Assembly (NCBI RefSeq): GCF_001562115.1
Contig: NZ_CP013926.1
Coordinates: 2,604,001-2,668,000, forward strand
Reading direction: 5' to 3'
Length of the DNA: 64,000 nt
From: Alteromonas stellipolaris
GTDB lineage: Bacteria; Pseudomonadota; Gammaproteobacteria; Enterobacterales; Alteromonadaceae
Of this stretch, positions 1 to 9,815 are shown in pieces. Below the pieces are notes generated by a model, which saw nothing but the letters and a program-made list of their open reading frames with translations, was not told the DNA's origin and made no database searches. A program made the position numbers and the translations under genes. The number at the start of each line of letters is the position of its first letter. Position 1 is the first letter of the stretch.

Positions 1-48
1 ACGGCCAATAGGCGTTCTTGCGGTACTTACTATTACTGCATCGCGCAT
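1..48 (-). CDS. Thiolase (acetyl-CoA acetyltransferase), N-terminal fragment
   Basis: The first 16 codons of a minus-strand gene that runs off the left edge read MRDAVIVSTARTPIGR, the usual start of thiolases of the FadA/AtoB type. An AAGGAGT ribosome site lies just upstream. It follows the stop of the hydratase/dehydrogenase gene by about 10 bases, so the two are probably one transcript, as in fadB-fadA operons. It would cleave 3-ketoacyl-CoA to acetyl-CoA. Only the beginning is visible, so substrate length cannot be judged. Confidence 0.75.
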   Translation of the reverse strand, partial: MRDAVIVSTARTPIGR

Positions 49-58
49 AGCGTACTCC

Positions 59-2179
59 TTAGTTTTTAAATTTTGCGAAGCTACTGCGCTCTTGCGCTAG
101 CTTGATTAATAGGTCGCTTGGTTGTAACCACATTTTTCCGTAGTCACCCAATCTTTCAGCGTAGGTAGATAGCTTATCGACGATTTCCCCAAGGCCAACT
201 TCATCGGCATACTGCATAGGACCGCCACGATAAACTGGGAAGCCATAACCATAAACATAGATAACATCGATATCGCTAGACTTAGCCGCGATGCCTTCTT
301 CAAGAATGCATGCGCCTTCGTTGATTAAGGTGTATAGGCAACGTACCAGAATTTCTTCATCGCTAATGTCATTGCGCTGGGCAACCCCTAGGCGAGCAGC
401 TTCTTGTTTAGCAATTTCTAATACTTCAGGGTCTGGAATGGGAACACGGCTGCCAGCTTCATAAAGATAAGCACCACGACCTGTTTTAAGACCGTTACGA
501 TCTTTCTCAACCAATCGGTCAGCCACTGCGCCGTAAGAAGGGTCATGTGAAATAAAGGCTTGGCGAGATTGGCGTACGTAGTAACCAATGTCTAACCCAG
601 CCATGTCACCCATGGTAAATGGCCCCATAGGCATACCAAATTGTGTAAGCACGCGATCGACTTGCTCAGGGCTTGCGCCTTCAAGCAATAAACGGTTAGC
701 TTCACGGCCATAAGGTTCAATCATCCGGTTGCCAACAAAACCAAAACATACGCCAACCAATACCGCTACTTTCTTAATGCGTTTGGCTAGTTTCATACAG
801 GTTTTAATAACGTCAGCCGACGTATCTTCTGCTTTAACCACTTCAAGCAGCTTCATAACGTTGGCTGGCGAGAAGAAATGCAGACCGATAACATCTTGTG
901 GACGTGAGGTACATGCGGCAATTTCGTTCACATCCAGGGTAGACGTGTTAGACGCTAAAATAGCCCCAGGCTTACAGACTTTATCTAAGGTAGTGAAAAC
1001 GGTTTTCTTCACTTCCATTTTTTCAAATACAGCTTCAATAACAAGATCAACATCGGCTAAGTCGTCATACGTTGTGGTGCCGCTCAACAGCGCCATACGT
1101 GTTTCCACTTGCTCTTGGGTTAACTTGCCTTTTTTAGCTGAGTTTTCGTAGTTTTTACGAATAAGGGCCAAGCCTTTATCTAGCGCTTCTTGCTTAAGCT
1201 CTAGCATAGTGACTGGAATACCCGCATTCGCGAAGTTCATGGCGATACCGCCACCCATGGTGCCAGCACCAATAACCGCAACTTTCTCTATACTGCGCTC
1301 TGTCGTGCTCTTGTCGAAATCACTCACGTGACCCGCTGCTCGCTCGGCAAAGAAGAAATGTTGTTGTGCACGGGCTTGAGGGGTGTTCATGCATTCCATG
1401 AACAATTTCCCTTCGTGTTTAAGTCCATCACTAAAAGCTAATGTATAAGCACCTTTTACTGCTTCAATACATTTTAATGGTGCAAAAAATCCACGAGCTG
1501 CTTTTTTCGTTTGTGCCGAAACGGCGTCAAATACGCCCTGCACTTCTTCAGACATTGTCAGCGTAATATCACTAGTACGTTTAATACCGTTTTCAGCATT
1601 TAATGAACCAAGATACTGCTTAGTGTCTTCAAGCAGATGTTCAGGTTTATCAGAAATTTTATCGAACACACCTGAAAGCTTCACTACCGAGGTAGGTTTA
1701 CCCGTAACTATCATCGTTAAAGCGGTAGCAGGATCGGCTAAGCGCGGTAAACGTTGTGTTCCACCCGCGCCTGGCAATATGCCTAAGTTAACTTCTGGAA
1801 GTCCAACTTGATTACCCGCAAAGGTAATTCTGTGATGACACGCTAATGCGACTTCTAAACCGCCACCAAACGCAGGACCAGGCAATACTGCTACTACTGG
1901 CTTGGTTGCATTTTCAATTTTGTCGAGTACTTCAGGAAGGTTCGGCGATAAATCGCCACCGGAGAATTCACTAATATCAGCGCCGCCCGAAAATAGGGCG
2001 AGAGAAGAAGTGATTACAATAGCACTAACACTGTCGTCGCTTAATGCGCTTTCAATGCCATCTATTAGACCAACTCGTACTGCACGAGAAAGTGCGTTGA
2101 CTGGGGCACTTTGCATAGTGATTGTTGCTACGCCCTGTTGGACTGTGTAGCCCACTGCCTTGTTTTCCATCTCTGTCAT
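59..2179 (-). CDS. Bifunctional enoyl-CoA hydratase / 3-hydroxyacyl-CoA dehydrogenase
   Basis: This 706-residue enzyme of beta-oxidation hydrates trans-2-enoyl-CoA and then oxidises the 3-hydroxyacyl-CoA with NAD. The N-terminal crotonase domain (about 1-190) shows the oxyanion-hole stretches [10 protein letters not shown] and [13 protein letters not shown], and [18 protein letters not shown]. The dehydrogenase half begins near residue 300 with the NAD-binding [12 protein letters not shown] and includes HFFSPA, followed by the C-terminal helical domain with GFVGNR. The order and length match the single-chain peroxisomal-type (EHHADH-like) and FadJ-like proteins. The thiolase gene follows closely, giving a complete hydratase-dehydrogenase-thiolase set. 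Whether it is FadB, FadJ or a third paralogue cannot be decided here, so no symbol is given. Confidence 0.9.
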   Translation of the reverse strand: MTEMENKAVGYTVQQGVATITMQSAPVNALSRAVRVGLIDGIESALSDDSVSAIVITSSLALFSGGADISEFSGGDLSPNLPEVLDKIENATKPVVAVLPGPAFGGGLEVALACHHRITFAGNQVGLPEVNLGILPGAGGTQRLPRLADPATALTMIVTGKPTSVVKLSGVFDKISDKPEHLLEDTKQYLGSLNAENGIKRTSDITLTMSEEVQGVFDAVSAQTKKAARGFFAPLKCIEAVKGAYTLAFSDGLKHEGKLFMECMNTPQARAQQHFFFAERAAGHVSDFDKSTTERSIEKVAVIGAGTMGGGIAMNFANAGIPVTMLELKQEALDKGLALIRKNYENSAKKGKLTQEQVETRMALLSGTTTYDDLADVDLVIEAVFEKMEVKKTVFTTLDKVCKPGAILASNTSTLDVNEIAACTSRPQDVIGLHFFSPANVMKLLEVVKAEDTSADVIKTCMKLAKRIKKVAVLVGVCFGFVGNRMIEPYGREANRLLLEGASPEQVDRVLTQFGMPMGPFTMGDMAGLDIGYYVRQSRQAFISHDPSYGAVADRLVEKDRNGLKTGRGAYLYEAGSRVPIPDPEVLEIAKQEAARLGVAQRNDISDEEILVRCLYTLINEGACILEEGIAAKSSDIDVIYVYGYGFPVYRGGPMQYADEVGLGEIVDKLSTYAERLGDYGKMWLQPSDLLIKLAQERSSFAKFKN

Positions 2180-2424
2180 AACGGTATCCTGTTATTCACG
2201 TTAACCGGATGTTATTGCAGTGTTGTCAATCATCCAAGTTTATTGGTGTTATAGACATTCATCACAATATTTAATATGGACAGCAACCCCTTTATTTGTG
2301 CCCGACTCCCCTTGAGCGCTTATTCGATAGGGTATAAGGAAGATTTGACAGATTACCTCACTAGTGTTTTTGTTAACTGACACAATAATTGGTTACATAT
2401 AATTTACATTTGAGGTTGGCAAGT

Positions 2425-3339
2425 ATGCAAGTCTTAAAAACCCCTGAAAGTGCATTCTCTTCTATTACCGACTTTCCCTATAGGCCGAGGTACGTAAACG
2501 TTACCGACACGGTGAGCGGCGAAATAGCCATGGCTTATTATCAGTGCGGTCCTGAAGATAGCCACACTATTCTTCTTTTGCACGGTGAGCCTTCATGGGG
2601 CTACCTATATCGCAGCATGATTCCAATATTGGCAGATGCAGGTTTTAATGTATTAGTTCCCGACCTTATCGGCTTTGGCCGTTCAGATAAGCCCACCAGG
2701 CGGGAAGATTACACTTATGCCCGTCATCTTATTTGGCTGAAAGACTGGTTTAATCAAACCATTGAAGGAAAAGTCACCCTCTTTTGTCAGGATTGGGGCG
2801 GATTACTCGGTTTAAGGCTGGTTGCTGACATGCCAGACCGCTTTGCTGGCGTCATGGCTTCTAATACCTTTTTACCTACCGGTGAGCACAAGCCCCCTGA
2901 GGCATTTTTGAACTGGCGTCGCTTCTCGCAAGATGTTCCTGTATTTCCTGTATCAGGTGTGATTAAAGGCGGAACCGTATCTACACTTTCTCAAGAAACA
3001 TTAGATGCTTACGACGCCCCTTTCCCTTCTGAAGAATATAAAGAAGGGGCCAGACAATTTCCGTTATTAGTGCCTGCCACACCCGACGATCCCCAAACCC
3101 AAGCAAACCGAGATGCGTGGGAAAGGTTAAAACAATTTAATACGCCATTTATGACCGCATTCAGTGACAGCGACCCAGTAACCGCTGGCGGCGACAAGCT
3201 GATGCAGTCTTTGATACCTGGCTGCCGTGGCGTGCAGCACACCACAGTAGTGAAAGGCGGACATTTCGTACAAGAAGATAAAGGCCCTGAATTGGCCGAT
3301 CTTCTAATCACTTTTATTAATGCAACTGGACAAGCTTAA
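2425..3339 (+). CDS. Haloalkane dehalogenase (alpha/beta hydrolase)
   Basis: This 304-residue alpha/beta hydrolase would hydrolyse a carbon-halogen bond to give an alcohol and halide. The signature HGEPSWGYLYR is typical of haloalkane dehalogenases of the DhlA/DhmA group. The nucleophile Asp sits in CQDWGG (Asp123 from the chosen start) and the Trp beside it is the usual halide-binding residue. A second Asp in SDSDP and His in KGGHFVQED complete a catalytic triad. I chose the ATG at 2425, preceded by GAGG; an upstream in-frame start at 2389 has no good ribosome site. An SDR gene follows after 9 bases, suggesting that the alcohol product is oxidised next. Other hydrolytic substrates remain possible. 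Confidence 0.85.
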   Translation: MQVLKTPESAFSSITDFPYRPRYVNVTDTVSGEIAMAYYQCGPEDSHTILLLHGEPSWGYLYRSMIPILADAGFNVLVPDLIGFGRSDKPTRREDYTYARHLIWLKDWFNQTIEGKVTLFCQDWGGLLGLRLVADMPDRFAGVMASNTFLPTGEHKPPEAFLNWRRFSQDVPVFPVSGVIKGGTVSTLSQETLDAYDAPFPSEEYKEGARQFPLLVPATPDDPQTQANRDAWERLKQFNTPFMTAFSDSDPVTAGGDKLMQSLIPGCRGVQHTTVVKGGHFVQEDKGPELADLLITFINATGQA

Positions 3340-3348
3340 GGAACCACC

Positions 3349-4113
3349 ATGGATTCATTGTTAGATTTTAGCGACAAAGTGATATTGATCACCGGCGCGG
3401 GCAGCGGTTTTGGCCGCTTATTAGCAGAAGGCTTAGGGAGTCGAGGTGCCAAATTGGTACTATCAGATATTAATGAAGAAAATTTAGCGTCATGTCGCGC
3501 TGACGTTGCAAGCTATACTGATGTGGTAGCGAAAGCAGGCGATATTGCCAGCGAAGAATTAAACAAAGCCTTGGTAGAATTGGCAAAAGACAAGTTTGGT
3601 CGTTTAGATATCGCCATTAACAATGCGGGCATTGCCCATGTGCCTGCCCCTATGCATGAAATGACCGAAGAGATAATAGACCTTCAGTTTGCTGTGAACG
3701 TAAAAGGCGTGATGTTTGGCATGAAGTATCAATTGCCGCAAATGTTATCGCAGAAGCAAGGGCATATATTAAATGTGAGCTCCCTTGCCGGTTTAGGCGG
3801 CGCACCTAAAGGTGGCGCATATGCCGCTGCTAAACATGCGGTTGCAGGCGTGACTCGAACTGCAGCTGTTGAATATGGCCGTAAGAATGTACGTGTAAAT
3901 GCAGTGTGCCCTTTTTATAGCCCTACCAACATTTTAAATGTGGATGGTTACAACACCAAAGAAGCACAAGCTCAACTTGGTATGGGAAGCCCAATGAAAC
4001 GCTTGGGCGAACCTCAAGAAATTGTGAATGCCATGATCCTTATGTTGTCACCAGGTAATAGCTACATGAATGGGCAAACTGTTGCGGTAGATGGCGGCGT
4101 GACTGCATGGTAA
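3349..4113 (+). CDS. Short-chain dehydrogenase/reductase (SDR)
   Basis: This 254-residue classical SDR has the cofactor motif TGAGSGFG near residue 18, a structural NNAG, the catalytic Ser in NVSSLAG and the YAAAK active-site pair. Asp in LSDIN after the second strand favours NAD over NADP. It is translated right after the dehalogenase with an AAGGA site, so the two form one unit. A plausible role is oxidation of the alcohol released by dehalogenation or of a hydroxy-acid intermediate, but that is inferred from position only. A hairpin terminator lies about 135 bases downstream. Confidence 0.85.
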   Translation: MDSLLDFSDKVILITGAGSGFGRLLAEGLGSRGAKLVLSDINEENLASCRADVASYTDVVAKAGDIASEELNKALVELAKDKFGRLDIAINNAGIAHVPAPMHEMTEEIIDLQFAVNVKGVMFGMKYQLPQMLSQKQGHILNVSSLAGLGGAPKGGAYAAAKHAVAGVTRTAAVEYGRKNVRVNAVCPFYSPTNILNVDGYNTKEAQAQLGMGSPMKRLGEPQEIVNAMILMLSPGNSYMNGQTVAVDGGVTAW

Positions 4114-4248
4114 GCACTTGGCAGATGCTTATACCTGGTTTAGATGGGCATCCAAAAGTATAAGTTTTCATACCTTAGTATGTATGGTGATGTTTTGTTT
4201 TAGTGCGACTTTAGTTGTAATGAAGGGGAACAAACAAAACCTTCGGAC

Positions 4249-4279
4249 GAAGCGACTTGTTAGTCGCTTCTGACTTTTT
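4249..4279 (+). terminator. Rho-independent terminator after dehalogenase-SDR
   Basis: GAAGCGAC (4249-4256), a 6-base loop and GTCGCTTC (4263-4270) form a perfect 8 bp stem followed by TGACTTTTT. It lies between the SDR and the next small gene and reads in the plus direction. Confidence 0.75.
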
Positions 4280-4324
4280 ACCTAACCAATCTGTGCGCTA
4301 AGAAACTAAACGCTAAGAGTACTT

Positions 4325-4630
4325 ATGAAAATGACATTAAGACACTTCATTACTATGAGCAGCATTGTAGTTGGTTTAGGCCTATCTTCGAACGGTTTAG
4401 CTAACGAGTTATCAACGCAATACGCAACGTCTTCTTCAGCACAAACATCTGGGTTTCAACTTGCAAACCCTACGCAGAATTCACCCGTTACCGTTAAGAA
4501 AGTACGAAGCCAATCTTCTTCTTTTGCGCTTAAACGTTTGATTTCTGTTTCAACACAAAAGCCATCTGCGTCTAACGCTACGCGCTTACTTCATACTGCA
4601 TTACCACAAGGCATAGTTGTAGCCCAGTAA
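4325..4630 (+). CDS. Small exported protein of unknown function
   Basis: This 101-residue protein begins with a likely signal peptide (basic MKMTLRHF, hydrophobic core, then NGLANE with a probable cleavage after ALA-like residues near 27). The mature part is short, rich in Ser, Thr, Gln and Ala, and carries several Arg/Lys. I recognise no domain. It stands alone after a terminator, with about 260 bases of gene-free sequence downstream. It is probably a periplasmic or surface peptide. Confidence 0.55.
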   Translation: MKMTLRHFITMSSIVVGLGLSSNGLANELSTQYATSSSAQTSGFQLANPTQNSPVTVKKVRSQSSSFALKRLISVSTQKPSASNATRLLHTALPQGIVVAQ

Positions 4631-4902
4631 TTGCCAGTCAATGCTCGTAAGCCCATAATTATTAGCATGCCGGTAAGCAATCGCCGCTCTGCTTCTAACT
4701 TGACCAACCTGCTTTTGCCCCCAGATTATTCAAGCCAATTAGCATGTGCTTCTTATAGGCAATAGCTAAATACATTGCTGATATAAACGCCGTTTCTTAT
4801 CTACACTTATCTGTATTTATCTACATTTGGCCGCCTATAATCACCCTCATTAGTATGCCACAATACGGCTAAAAGTCAGTTAGACATTGGTTGGAGAAAC
4901 GC

Positions 4903-5250
4903 ATGGACGTTGACCATATTAAAGTATTTATTCCCAGTAAAGATTACGAAGTATCGAAAAGGTTTTACAGACAAATCGGCTTTAAAGGTGAATTTGTTTC
5001 CGATGAATTAACCCTATTTGAAAATGGCGATTGCCAATTCTTTTTACAGGATTTCTATCAGGAAGATTTAGCAAAAAACTTCATGCTGCAGATTTGTGTG
5101 CAGGATATTGAAGCGGCACATTCATTATGTGAAAAAGCCACCAATAAACTCAAGATATCAGACGTTTCAATGGAAGCATGGGGAAAGGTATTTTATCTTT
5201 GGGGCCCTAGCGGCGAACTATTGCATATCACTGAGCTTCGTAAATTTTAG
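4903..5250 (+). CDS. VOC superfamily (glyoxalase/bleomycin resistance-like) protein
   Basis: This 115-residue single-domain protein has the paired beta-alpha-beta-beta-beta layout of the vicinal oxygen chelate fold: DHIKVFIPSKDYEVSKRFYRQIGF at the start and WGPSGELLHITE at the end. The last Glu and an early His are in the usual metal positions. The ATG at 4903 follows GGAG; the slightly longer reading from TTG 4891 would overlap that ribosome site. VOC proteins include lyases, dioxygenases and antibiotic-binding proteins, and the substrate here is unknown. Confidence 0.7.
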   Translation: MDVDHIKVFIPSKDYEVSKRFYRQIGFKGEFVSDELTLFENGDCQFFLQDFYQEDLAKNFMLQICVQDIEAAHSLCEKATNKLKISDVSMEAWGKVFYLWGPSGELLHITELRKF

Positions 5251-5261
5251 GCAATAAAAAA

Positions 5262-5310
5262 GCATGGCACGTAATGGAAGCTCTATCCAATCGTAGGCCA
5301 TGCCTTTTTG
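5262..5310. terminator. Bidirectional terminator-like hairpin
   Basis: GCATGGC (5262-5268) pairs with GCCATGC (5297-5303). There are A residues before and a T run after, between two convergent genes. The loop is long (28 bases), which lowers confidence. Confidence 0.5.
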
Positions 5311-5377
5311 TTTTATTAATTAGTGCCTTTCAGGCTTCGCTTTTAAACGCCTCTGGTTTAAAACTAATTTTAAAACC

Positions 5378-6358
5378 CTACGGCGTAATAACCATTTTGC
5401 CTTTTACTTCGCGGTTCATCACTTTAGCCATGGCTTCGGTAGCACGCTCCAAGGGTAAGGCTTCATCTACCACGACTTTCACTTTACCTTGCACATACCA
5501 AGTTAAAAGCTCTTGCATGTTAGCAGCAAAGCCTTTCGGATCGTGCTGCGTGAATGAACCCCAGAATACACCCACTACCGAATAGCCTTTCACTAACGAT
5601 AAGTTCACAGGGAATTGAGGGATTTCACCACCCGCAAAACCGACTACGAGCAAACGCCCTTCCCACGCCATACTGCGGCTACAGGCGTGAAACGTATCGC
5701 CACCAACACATTCGTAAACCACATCAGCGCCTTTGCCGTCTGTGGCTTCTTTAATGGCATCTTTTAGGTTCTTTTCTTTGTAGTTAATAAGTATATCTGC
5801 GCCATGCTCTTTGGCTAGCGCAAGCTTTTCTTTGGTAGAACAAACGGCGATTACCGTTGCCCCCATTTCTTTACCTATTTGCACTGCCGCTAAGCCAGTA
5901 CCACCAGCCGCGCCTGTTACCACAAGGGTTTCACCCGGTTGAATTTTGGCTCGCTGTTTTAAAGCATGGTGGGCAGTAGCATGCGCAGTCACTAGTGCTG
6001 CACCTTCTTTTACATCGATAGGATCGGGTAATGGCATAACATGAGTAGCAGGCACCAACACTTTCTCGGCAAAGCCACCTAGATTAGACAATGCAATAAC
6101 GCGCTGCCCTACACTGATATGTTTTACGCCTTCTCCCACTTCGACGACCACACCAGCCACTTCATTTCCTGGCACGAATGGGCATGGCGGTTTCATTTGA
6201 TATAAACCTTGTACCAGTAACCCATCAGGGAAATTTACACCAGCCGCTTCTACATTCACGACTACGTGACCTGGCTTAATTACTGGGTCGTCGATTTCTT
6301 TGCATTTTAAATCGTCTATTGGTCCAAATGCTTCACATACAATCGCTTTCATAGCCAC
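5378..6358 (-). CDS. Zinc-less NADPH:quinone oxidoreductase-family protein
   Basis: This 326-residue medium-chain dehydrogenase/reductase has an N-terminal GroES-like domain (VEAAGVNFPDGLLVQGLY, PFVPGNEVAGVV) and a Rossmann domain with VTGAAGGTGLAAVQIGKEMGA. It lacks the Cys ligands of zinc alcohol dehydrogenases, which marks the quinone oxidoreductase/enoyl reductase branch. It would use NADPH to reduce a quinone or an enoyl group. It lies beside a phosphotransferase and an acyl-CoA dehydrogenase on the same strand with a 180-base gap. Alteromonads and pseudomonads often carry this set in acyl-CoA catabolic clusters. Confidence 0.82.
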   Translation of the reverse strand: MAMKAIVCEAFGPIDDLKCKEIDDPVIKPGHVVVNVEAAGVNFPDGLLVQGLYQMKPPCPFVPGNEVAGVVVEVGEGVKHISVGQRVIALSNLGGFAEKVLVPATHVMPLPDPIDVKEGAALVTAHATAHHALKQRAKIQPGETLVVTGAAGGTGLAAVQIGKEMGATVIAVCSTKEKLALAKEHGADILINYKEKNLKDAIKEATDGKGADVVYECVGGDTFHACSRSMAWEGRLLVVGFAGGEIPQFPVNLSLVKGYSVVGVFWGSFTQHDPKGFAANMQELLTWYVQGKVKVVVDEALPLERATEAMAKVMNREVKGKMVITP

Positions 6359-6537
6359 TCCTTATCATTCGTTTCTTTGCTTACCGCTCGTTTATTAACG
6401 GGCGACAAGTTGTTCATTAGCGCCTAAGTAATCCAACTCGCGCCTTTCTATTAGCACCGCGAGTGAGCACAATCACCATCCGTATGACGTTTAAGCGCAT
6501 TTCAAAGCAAATAAGGTCTACAACCGTATTCGGTCGT

Positions 6538-7578
6538 CTACCCGTTTTGATGAATTGTTTTATTCGCAATTTGTGCCAGAGGACGCACCATAGCGCCTAA
6601 TTGCATCGCCTTGTCACTTGATGCATTCCCATCATGAGCCCGTTTTACAACCCCTTGCAGGATGGCTGCTAAACGGAAAAAACTAAACGCGAGGTAAAAC
6701 GTCCAGTTTTCTATTTTGTCGATGCCCCGTCGTTTGCAATAAGCATCTACGTATTCTTCTTCACTAGGAATTCCTAATGCGTCCCTGTCTAACCCGCCTA
6801 AACCGGAAGCGTGGGCAATGTCACTCGGTAAACGCAATTGCATGCATTGATACGCTAAATCAGCATACGGATGCCCTAAGGTAGACAGTTCCCAATCAAG
6901 TACCGCAATTACTTTAGGTGCATCAAGGTTAGACATATCAAACATCATATTATCTAACCTAAAATCACCGTGAACTAAGGCTATCTGCCCATCGTCTTCA
7001 GGCAAATTTTCTTCTAAATAGGTAATCAATTGTTCGATGTCTTCAATGTGTTCTAGCTCAGACGCACGGTATTGTTGAGTCCAGCGGCTTAACTGACGTG
7101 AAAAGTAACTCCCGGGTTTGCCGTAACTCGTTAACCCAGCGGCTTCAATATCAACACTGTGCATTACTGCCAACACGCGGTTCATTTCATCGTACATGGC
7201 ACCACGGGTTTTTGGGCTATCGACTTCCGGTAAGGCGCTGTTCCAATAAATGGTACCTTCGACGTAGGCCATAATGTAAAACATACTGCCAATGATGTCG
7301 GCATCTTCACACAGGTGATAAACCTTAGGCACAGGTACTTCTGTATTACTGAGTGCATTAATCACGCGGTACTCGCGATCAACCGCATGGGCAGACTTAA
7401 GCAGTTTCCCCGGCGGTTGGCGACGCAGCACATAAACGCCAGAATCAGCATTTAATTTAAACGTAGGGTTAGATTGCCCACCAGAGAATTTCTCTGCCGA
7501 CAATACCGTGCCTATTTCTGGGCACGCCTTATTTAAGTAGCGATTTAACGTGTCTATCTCTAGCGTGTGCGTAGCCAC
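6538..7578 (-). CDS. Phosphotransferase-family protein, ACAD10/11 kinase-like
   Basis: This 346-residue protein has an aminoglycoside phosphotransferase/choline kinase-like fold. An early FSGGQSNPTFKL glycine loop is followed by VLRRQPPG, the catalytic loop HGDFRLDNMMF and the metal site DWELSTLGHP. In animals this kinase-like domain is fused to an acyl-CoA dehydrogenase in ACAD10 and ACAD11. Here the dehydrogenase is the next gene upstream, 9 bases away. Those enzymes act on 4-hydroxy fatty acids by phosphorylating the hydroxyl so it can be eliminated. The same role is a reasonable inference here but is not shown by sequence alone. Confidence 0.82.
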   Translation of the reverse strand: MATHTLEIDTLNRYLNKACPEIGTVLSAEKFSGGQSNPTFKLNADSGVYVLRRQPPGKLLKSAHAVDREYRVINALSNTEVPVPKVYHLCEDADIIGSMFYIMAYVEGTIYWNSALPEVDSPKTRGAMYDEMNRVLAVMHSVDIEAAGLTSYGKPGSYFSRQLSRWTQQYRASELEHIEDIEQLITYLEENLPEDDGQIALVHGDFRLDNMMFDMSNLDAPKVIAVLDWELSTLGHPYADLAYQCMQLRLPSDIAHASGLGGLDRDALGIPSEEEYVDAYCKRRGIDKIENWTFYLAFSFFRLAAILQGVVKRAHDGNASSDKAMQLGAMVRPLAQIANKTIHQNG

Positions 7579-7587
7579 AGATACTCC

Positions 7588-8802
7588 TTAAGCGTTCTTT
7601 TCGGCAATAAGATTGCGACCCAATTGCATCATGTGCACTTGATCTGGGCCATCTGCTAAACGAATGGTTCTGGCATACGCGTACATGGCTGACAAGGCGT
7701 AGTCTTGACTTGTACCCGCAGCACCGTGCATTTGAATAGCTTCATCAATAACCTTACACGCCATTTTAGGTGCAACAATTTTTATAGCGGCAATAATATC
7801 GCGAGAGACTTTATTGCCGTATCTGTCCATTTTATCGGCGGCTTTAAGTGTTAATAAGCGAGCTTGCTCAATGTCACAGTGCATTTGCGCAATACTTTCT
7901 CGCACTGATTGCTGTTTGCTAAGTGGCTTACCAAACGCTTCACGCTGTTCTACTCGCTCGCAGGCTAAATCTAGGGCGCGCTGCGCACAGCCTATTAGAC
8001 GCATGCAGTGATGAATACGACCTGGCCCTAAGCGACCTTGTGCAATTTCAAAACCTCGGCCTTCACCCAGTAATAAATTACTTACCGGAACGCGCACGTT
8101 TTCGAACAATACTTCCGCATGCCCTACTGGTTCATCAAAATAGCCCATTGCAGCCATCGGGCGCACAACAGTGACTCCCTTAGTATCCATTGGCACTAAA
8201 ATTTGCGACTGTTGTTGATGGCGAGCAGCTTCAAAGTCGGTTTTGCCCATGACCACCATGATTTTGCAATTTTCGTTCATTGCACCACTGGTGTACCATT
8301 TGCGCCCGTTGATTACGTATTCGTCGCCTTCACGGGTAATTGAGGTTTCAATGTTAGTCGCATCACTTGAAGCAACTGCTGGCTCGGTCATGGCAAATGC
8401 CGAACGAATTTCGCCATTAAGCAGCGGCTCTAGCCATTGTTTTTTCTGCTCTTCATTTCCGTACTTTGCCAATACTTCCATGTTGCCTGTATCTGGCGCG
8501 CTACAATTGAAAATTTCTGAGCTAAACAACACGCGCCCCATCTCTTCACACAAAGGGGCGTACTCAGCATTTGATAACCCAGCGCCATAAGGTTTGTATT
8601 CCTCTGGCAAGAATAGATTCCAAAGGCCCGCGTCTTTAGCGCGTTGTTTGAGGGTTTGCATCATATCGGGGGTTTGCCAACGGTTTTCACCATTTTCTAC
8701 CGCGTGAACATAATCCTTTTCAATTGGATACACTTCTTCTTGCATGAAGGCTCTTAATTTCGTTAAAAGCGTTTGTGTTCTTTCATTATATTCAAAGTTC
8801 AT
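7588..8802 (-). CDS. Acyl-CoA dehydrogenase family protein (ACAD11-like)
   Basis: This 404-residue FAD enzyme oxidises an acyl-CoA to the enoyl-CoA. It shows [19 protein letters not shown] (FAD/substrate loop), GRKWYTSGA, the QXXR-type segment [25 protein letters not shown] and the C-terminal QMHGAAG. Length is normal for the family. Partnership with the adjacent kinase-domain gene argues for the ACAD10/11 branch. The histidine phosphatase gene is only about 30 bases upstream, so phosphatase, dehydrogenase and kinase are probably co-transcribed. Confidence 0.88.
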   Translation of the reverse strand: MNFEYNERTQTLLTKLRAFMQEEVYPIEKDYVHAVENGENRWQTPDMMQTLKQRAKDAGLWNLFLPEEYKPYGAGLSNAEYAPLCEEMGRVLFSSEIFNCSAPDTGNMEVLAKYGNEEQKKQWLEPLLNGEIRSAFAMTEPAVASSDATNIETSITREGDEYVINGRKWYTSGAMNENCKIMVVMGKTDFEAARHQQQSQILVPMDTKGVTVVRPMAAMGYFDEPVGHAEVLFENVRVPVSNLLLGEGRGFEIAQGRLGPGRIHHCMRLIGCAQRALDLACERVEQREAFGKPLSKQQSVRESIAQMHCDIEQARLLTLKAADKMDRYGNKVSRDIIAAIKIVAPKMACKVIDEAIQMHGAAGTSQDYALSAMYAYARTIRLADGPDQVHMMQLGRNLIAEKNA

Positions 8803-8830
8803 AACTGTCCTTATCCGCTGATAGCGCTGT

Positions 8831-9505
8831 TTAGCTGTATGTCACAGCGTGTAATCTATCCACAACATCTAAATGTGGTACGCTGTTGAAATTATTCAAA
8901 TGCACGCCGCGAGTATTCGCGAAGCACTGAGAAAAACTCGCATTTCTAATCTGCAAATTCATGTTAATAACCGTTGGGGCGTCGTATCCGAGTATGTGTT
9001 TTAGCATCATGGCAATAGCACCACCTGAACTCACCACTAGCACTCGCTTAGCCTCTGTGCTTTGAAGCGCGCTTAGCATGGTGGCAACCCTGTCTTCGAA
9101 GCCTGCCCAACTTTCATCCAATAGGTTATGGTCCAATTCATTGGCTGCCCATGCCAGCATGGCTTTTTTAAGCAAGCGATAATATTCAGCGCGAGACGCA
9201 CCTTCGGGGACCTTTTGATCTGGGTATCGGGTTAAAAATGCCGTTGCCACAGCTTGGAAATTAAATTCGTTCAGTTCACTGTTGATATTTGCTTGGGGTA
9301 AAGAACCTGCCCCCTTTGCAATACCTTCGGCAGTCTCTCTGTGGCGCACCATGTCACCCATAAAAACACTATCGAAAGTAATATCGCGCTGCTTGAAATA
9401 ATGCCCAAGCCACTTGGACTGTTGTGCACCTAAGTCGCTGAGCTTGTCGTAGTTTGCTGCGCCAAAAGATGCTTGCCCGTGGCGTACTAGGTAGATGTCA
9501 GTCAT
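8831..9505 (-). CDS. Histidine phosphatase family protein (phosphoglycerate mutase-like)
   Basis: The catalytic [10 protein letters not shown] motif lies at the very N-terminus of a 224-residue protein, with the second His in [11 protein letters not shown] replaced by Ser/Gly context and an RHRETAEG segment carrying the second Arg. I chose the ATG at 9505, which puts the RHG motif at the usual place; a longer reading from 9538 adds a 11-residue tail. It heads the dehydrogenase/kinase operon. A phosphatase next to a hydroxyacyl-CoA kinase is suggestive, but its substrate is unknown. Confidence 0.78.
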   Translation of the reverse strand: MTDIYLVRHGQASFGAANYDKLSDLGAQQSKWLGHYFKQRDITFDSVFMGDMVRHRETAEGIAKGAGSLPQANINSELNEFNFQAVATAFLTRYPDQKVPEGASRAEYYRLLKKAMLAWAANELDHNLLDESWAGFEDRVATMLSALQSTEAKRVLVVSSGGAIAMMLKHILGYDAPTVINMNLQIRNASFSQCFANTRGVHLNNFNSVPHLDVVDRLHAVTYS

Positions 9506-9698
9506 ACTACTCTCTGATGTTATCAACATGTTAACCATGGTAAGAAAAGTAGCACCATAAGTTTAATTGATATTTTGAATGGGAATACATCATGTTAGGC
9601 TATGGGGAAATCAGGCGAGTACACACGCTCTAATGTCGTTAAAACGGGTCGTTAAAACGGTTCGTTTTCGGATTATTTCTACCATTGTTATAACGACA

Positions 9699-9766
9699 TA
9701 AAATTACTGCAACACTAGGTTGTTACGTTCTTTTTTGCATAATGATGCAAAGCGTAAAATTACTGC
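9699..9766. promoter_or_regulatory. Putative regulatory region of the TonB-dependent receptor
   Basis: The 12-mer TAAAATTACTGC occurs twice in direct orientation, at 9699-9710 and 9755-9766. Between them lies an inverted repeat TTTGCAT-AATG-ATGCAAA (9734-9751). The block sits 50-115 bases before the receptor gene and looks like one or two regulator binding sites. The regulator is unknown. Confidence 0.4.
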
Positions 9767-9815
9767 TAAGGTTCTAGCTGTAGTCAAACGACGCTATTCG
9801 TTTGAAATGGGTTAG

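Noticed and set aside
729..1151. Long frames antisense to the hydratase/dehydrogenase, acyl-CoA dehydrogenase, modC, peroxidase and kinase genes
   Set aside because: Low-complexity products with no family motifs, fully overlapped by well-supported genes on the other strand.
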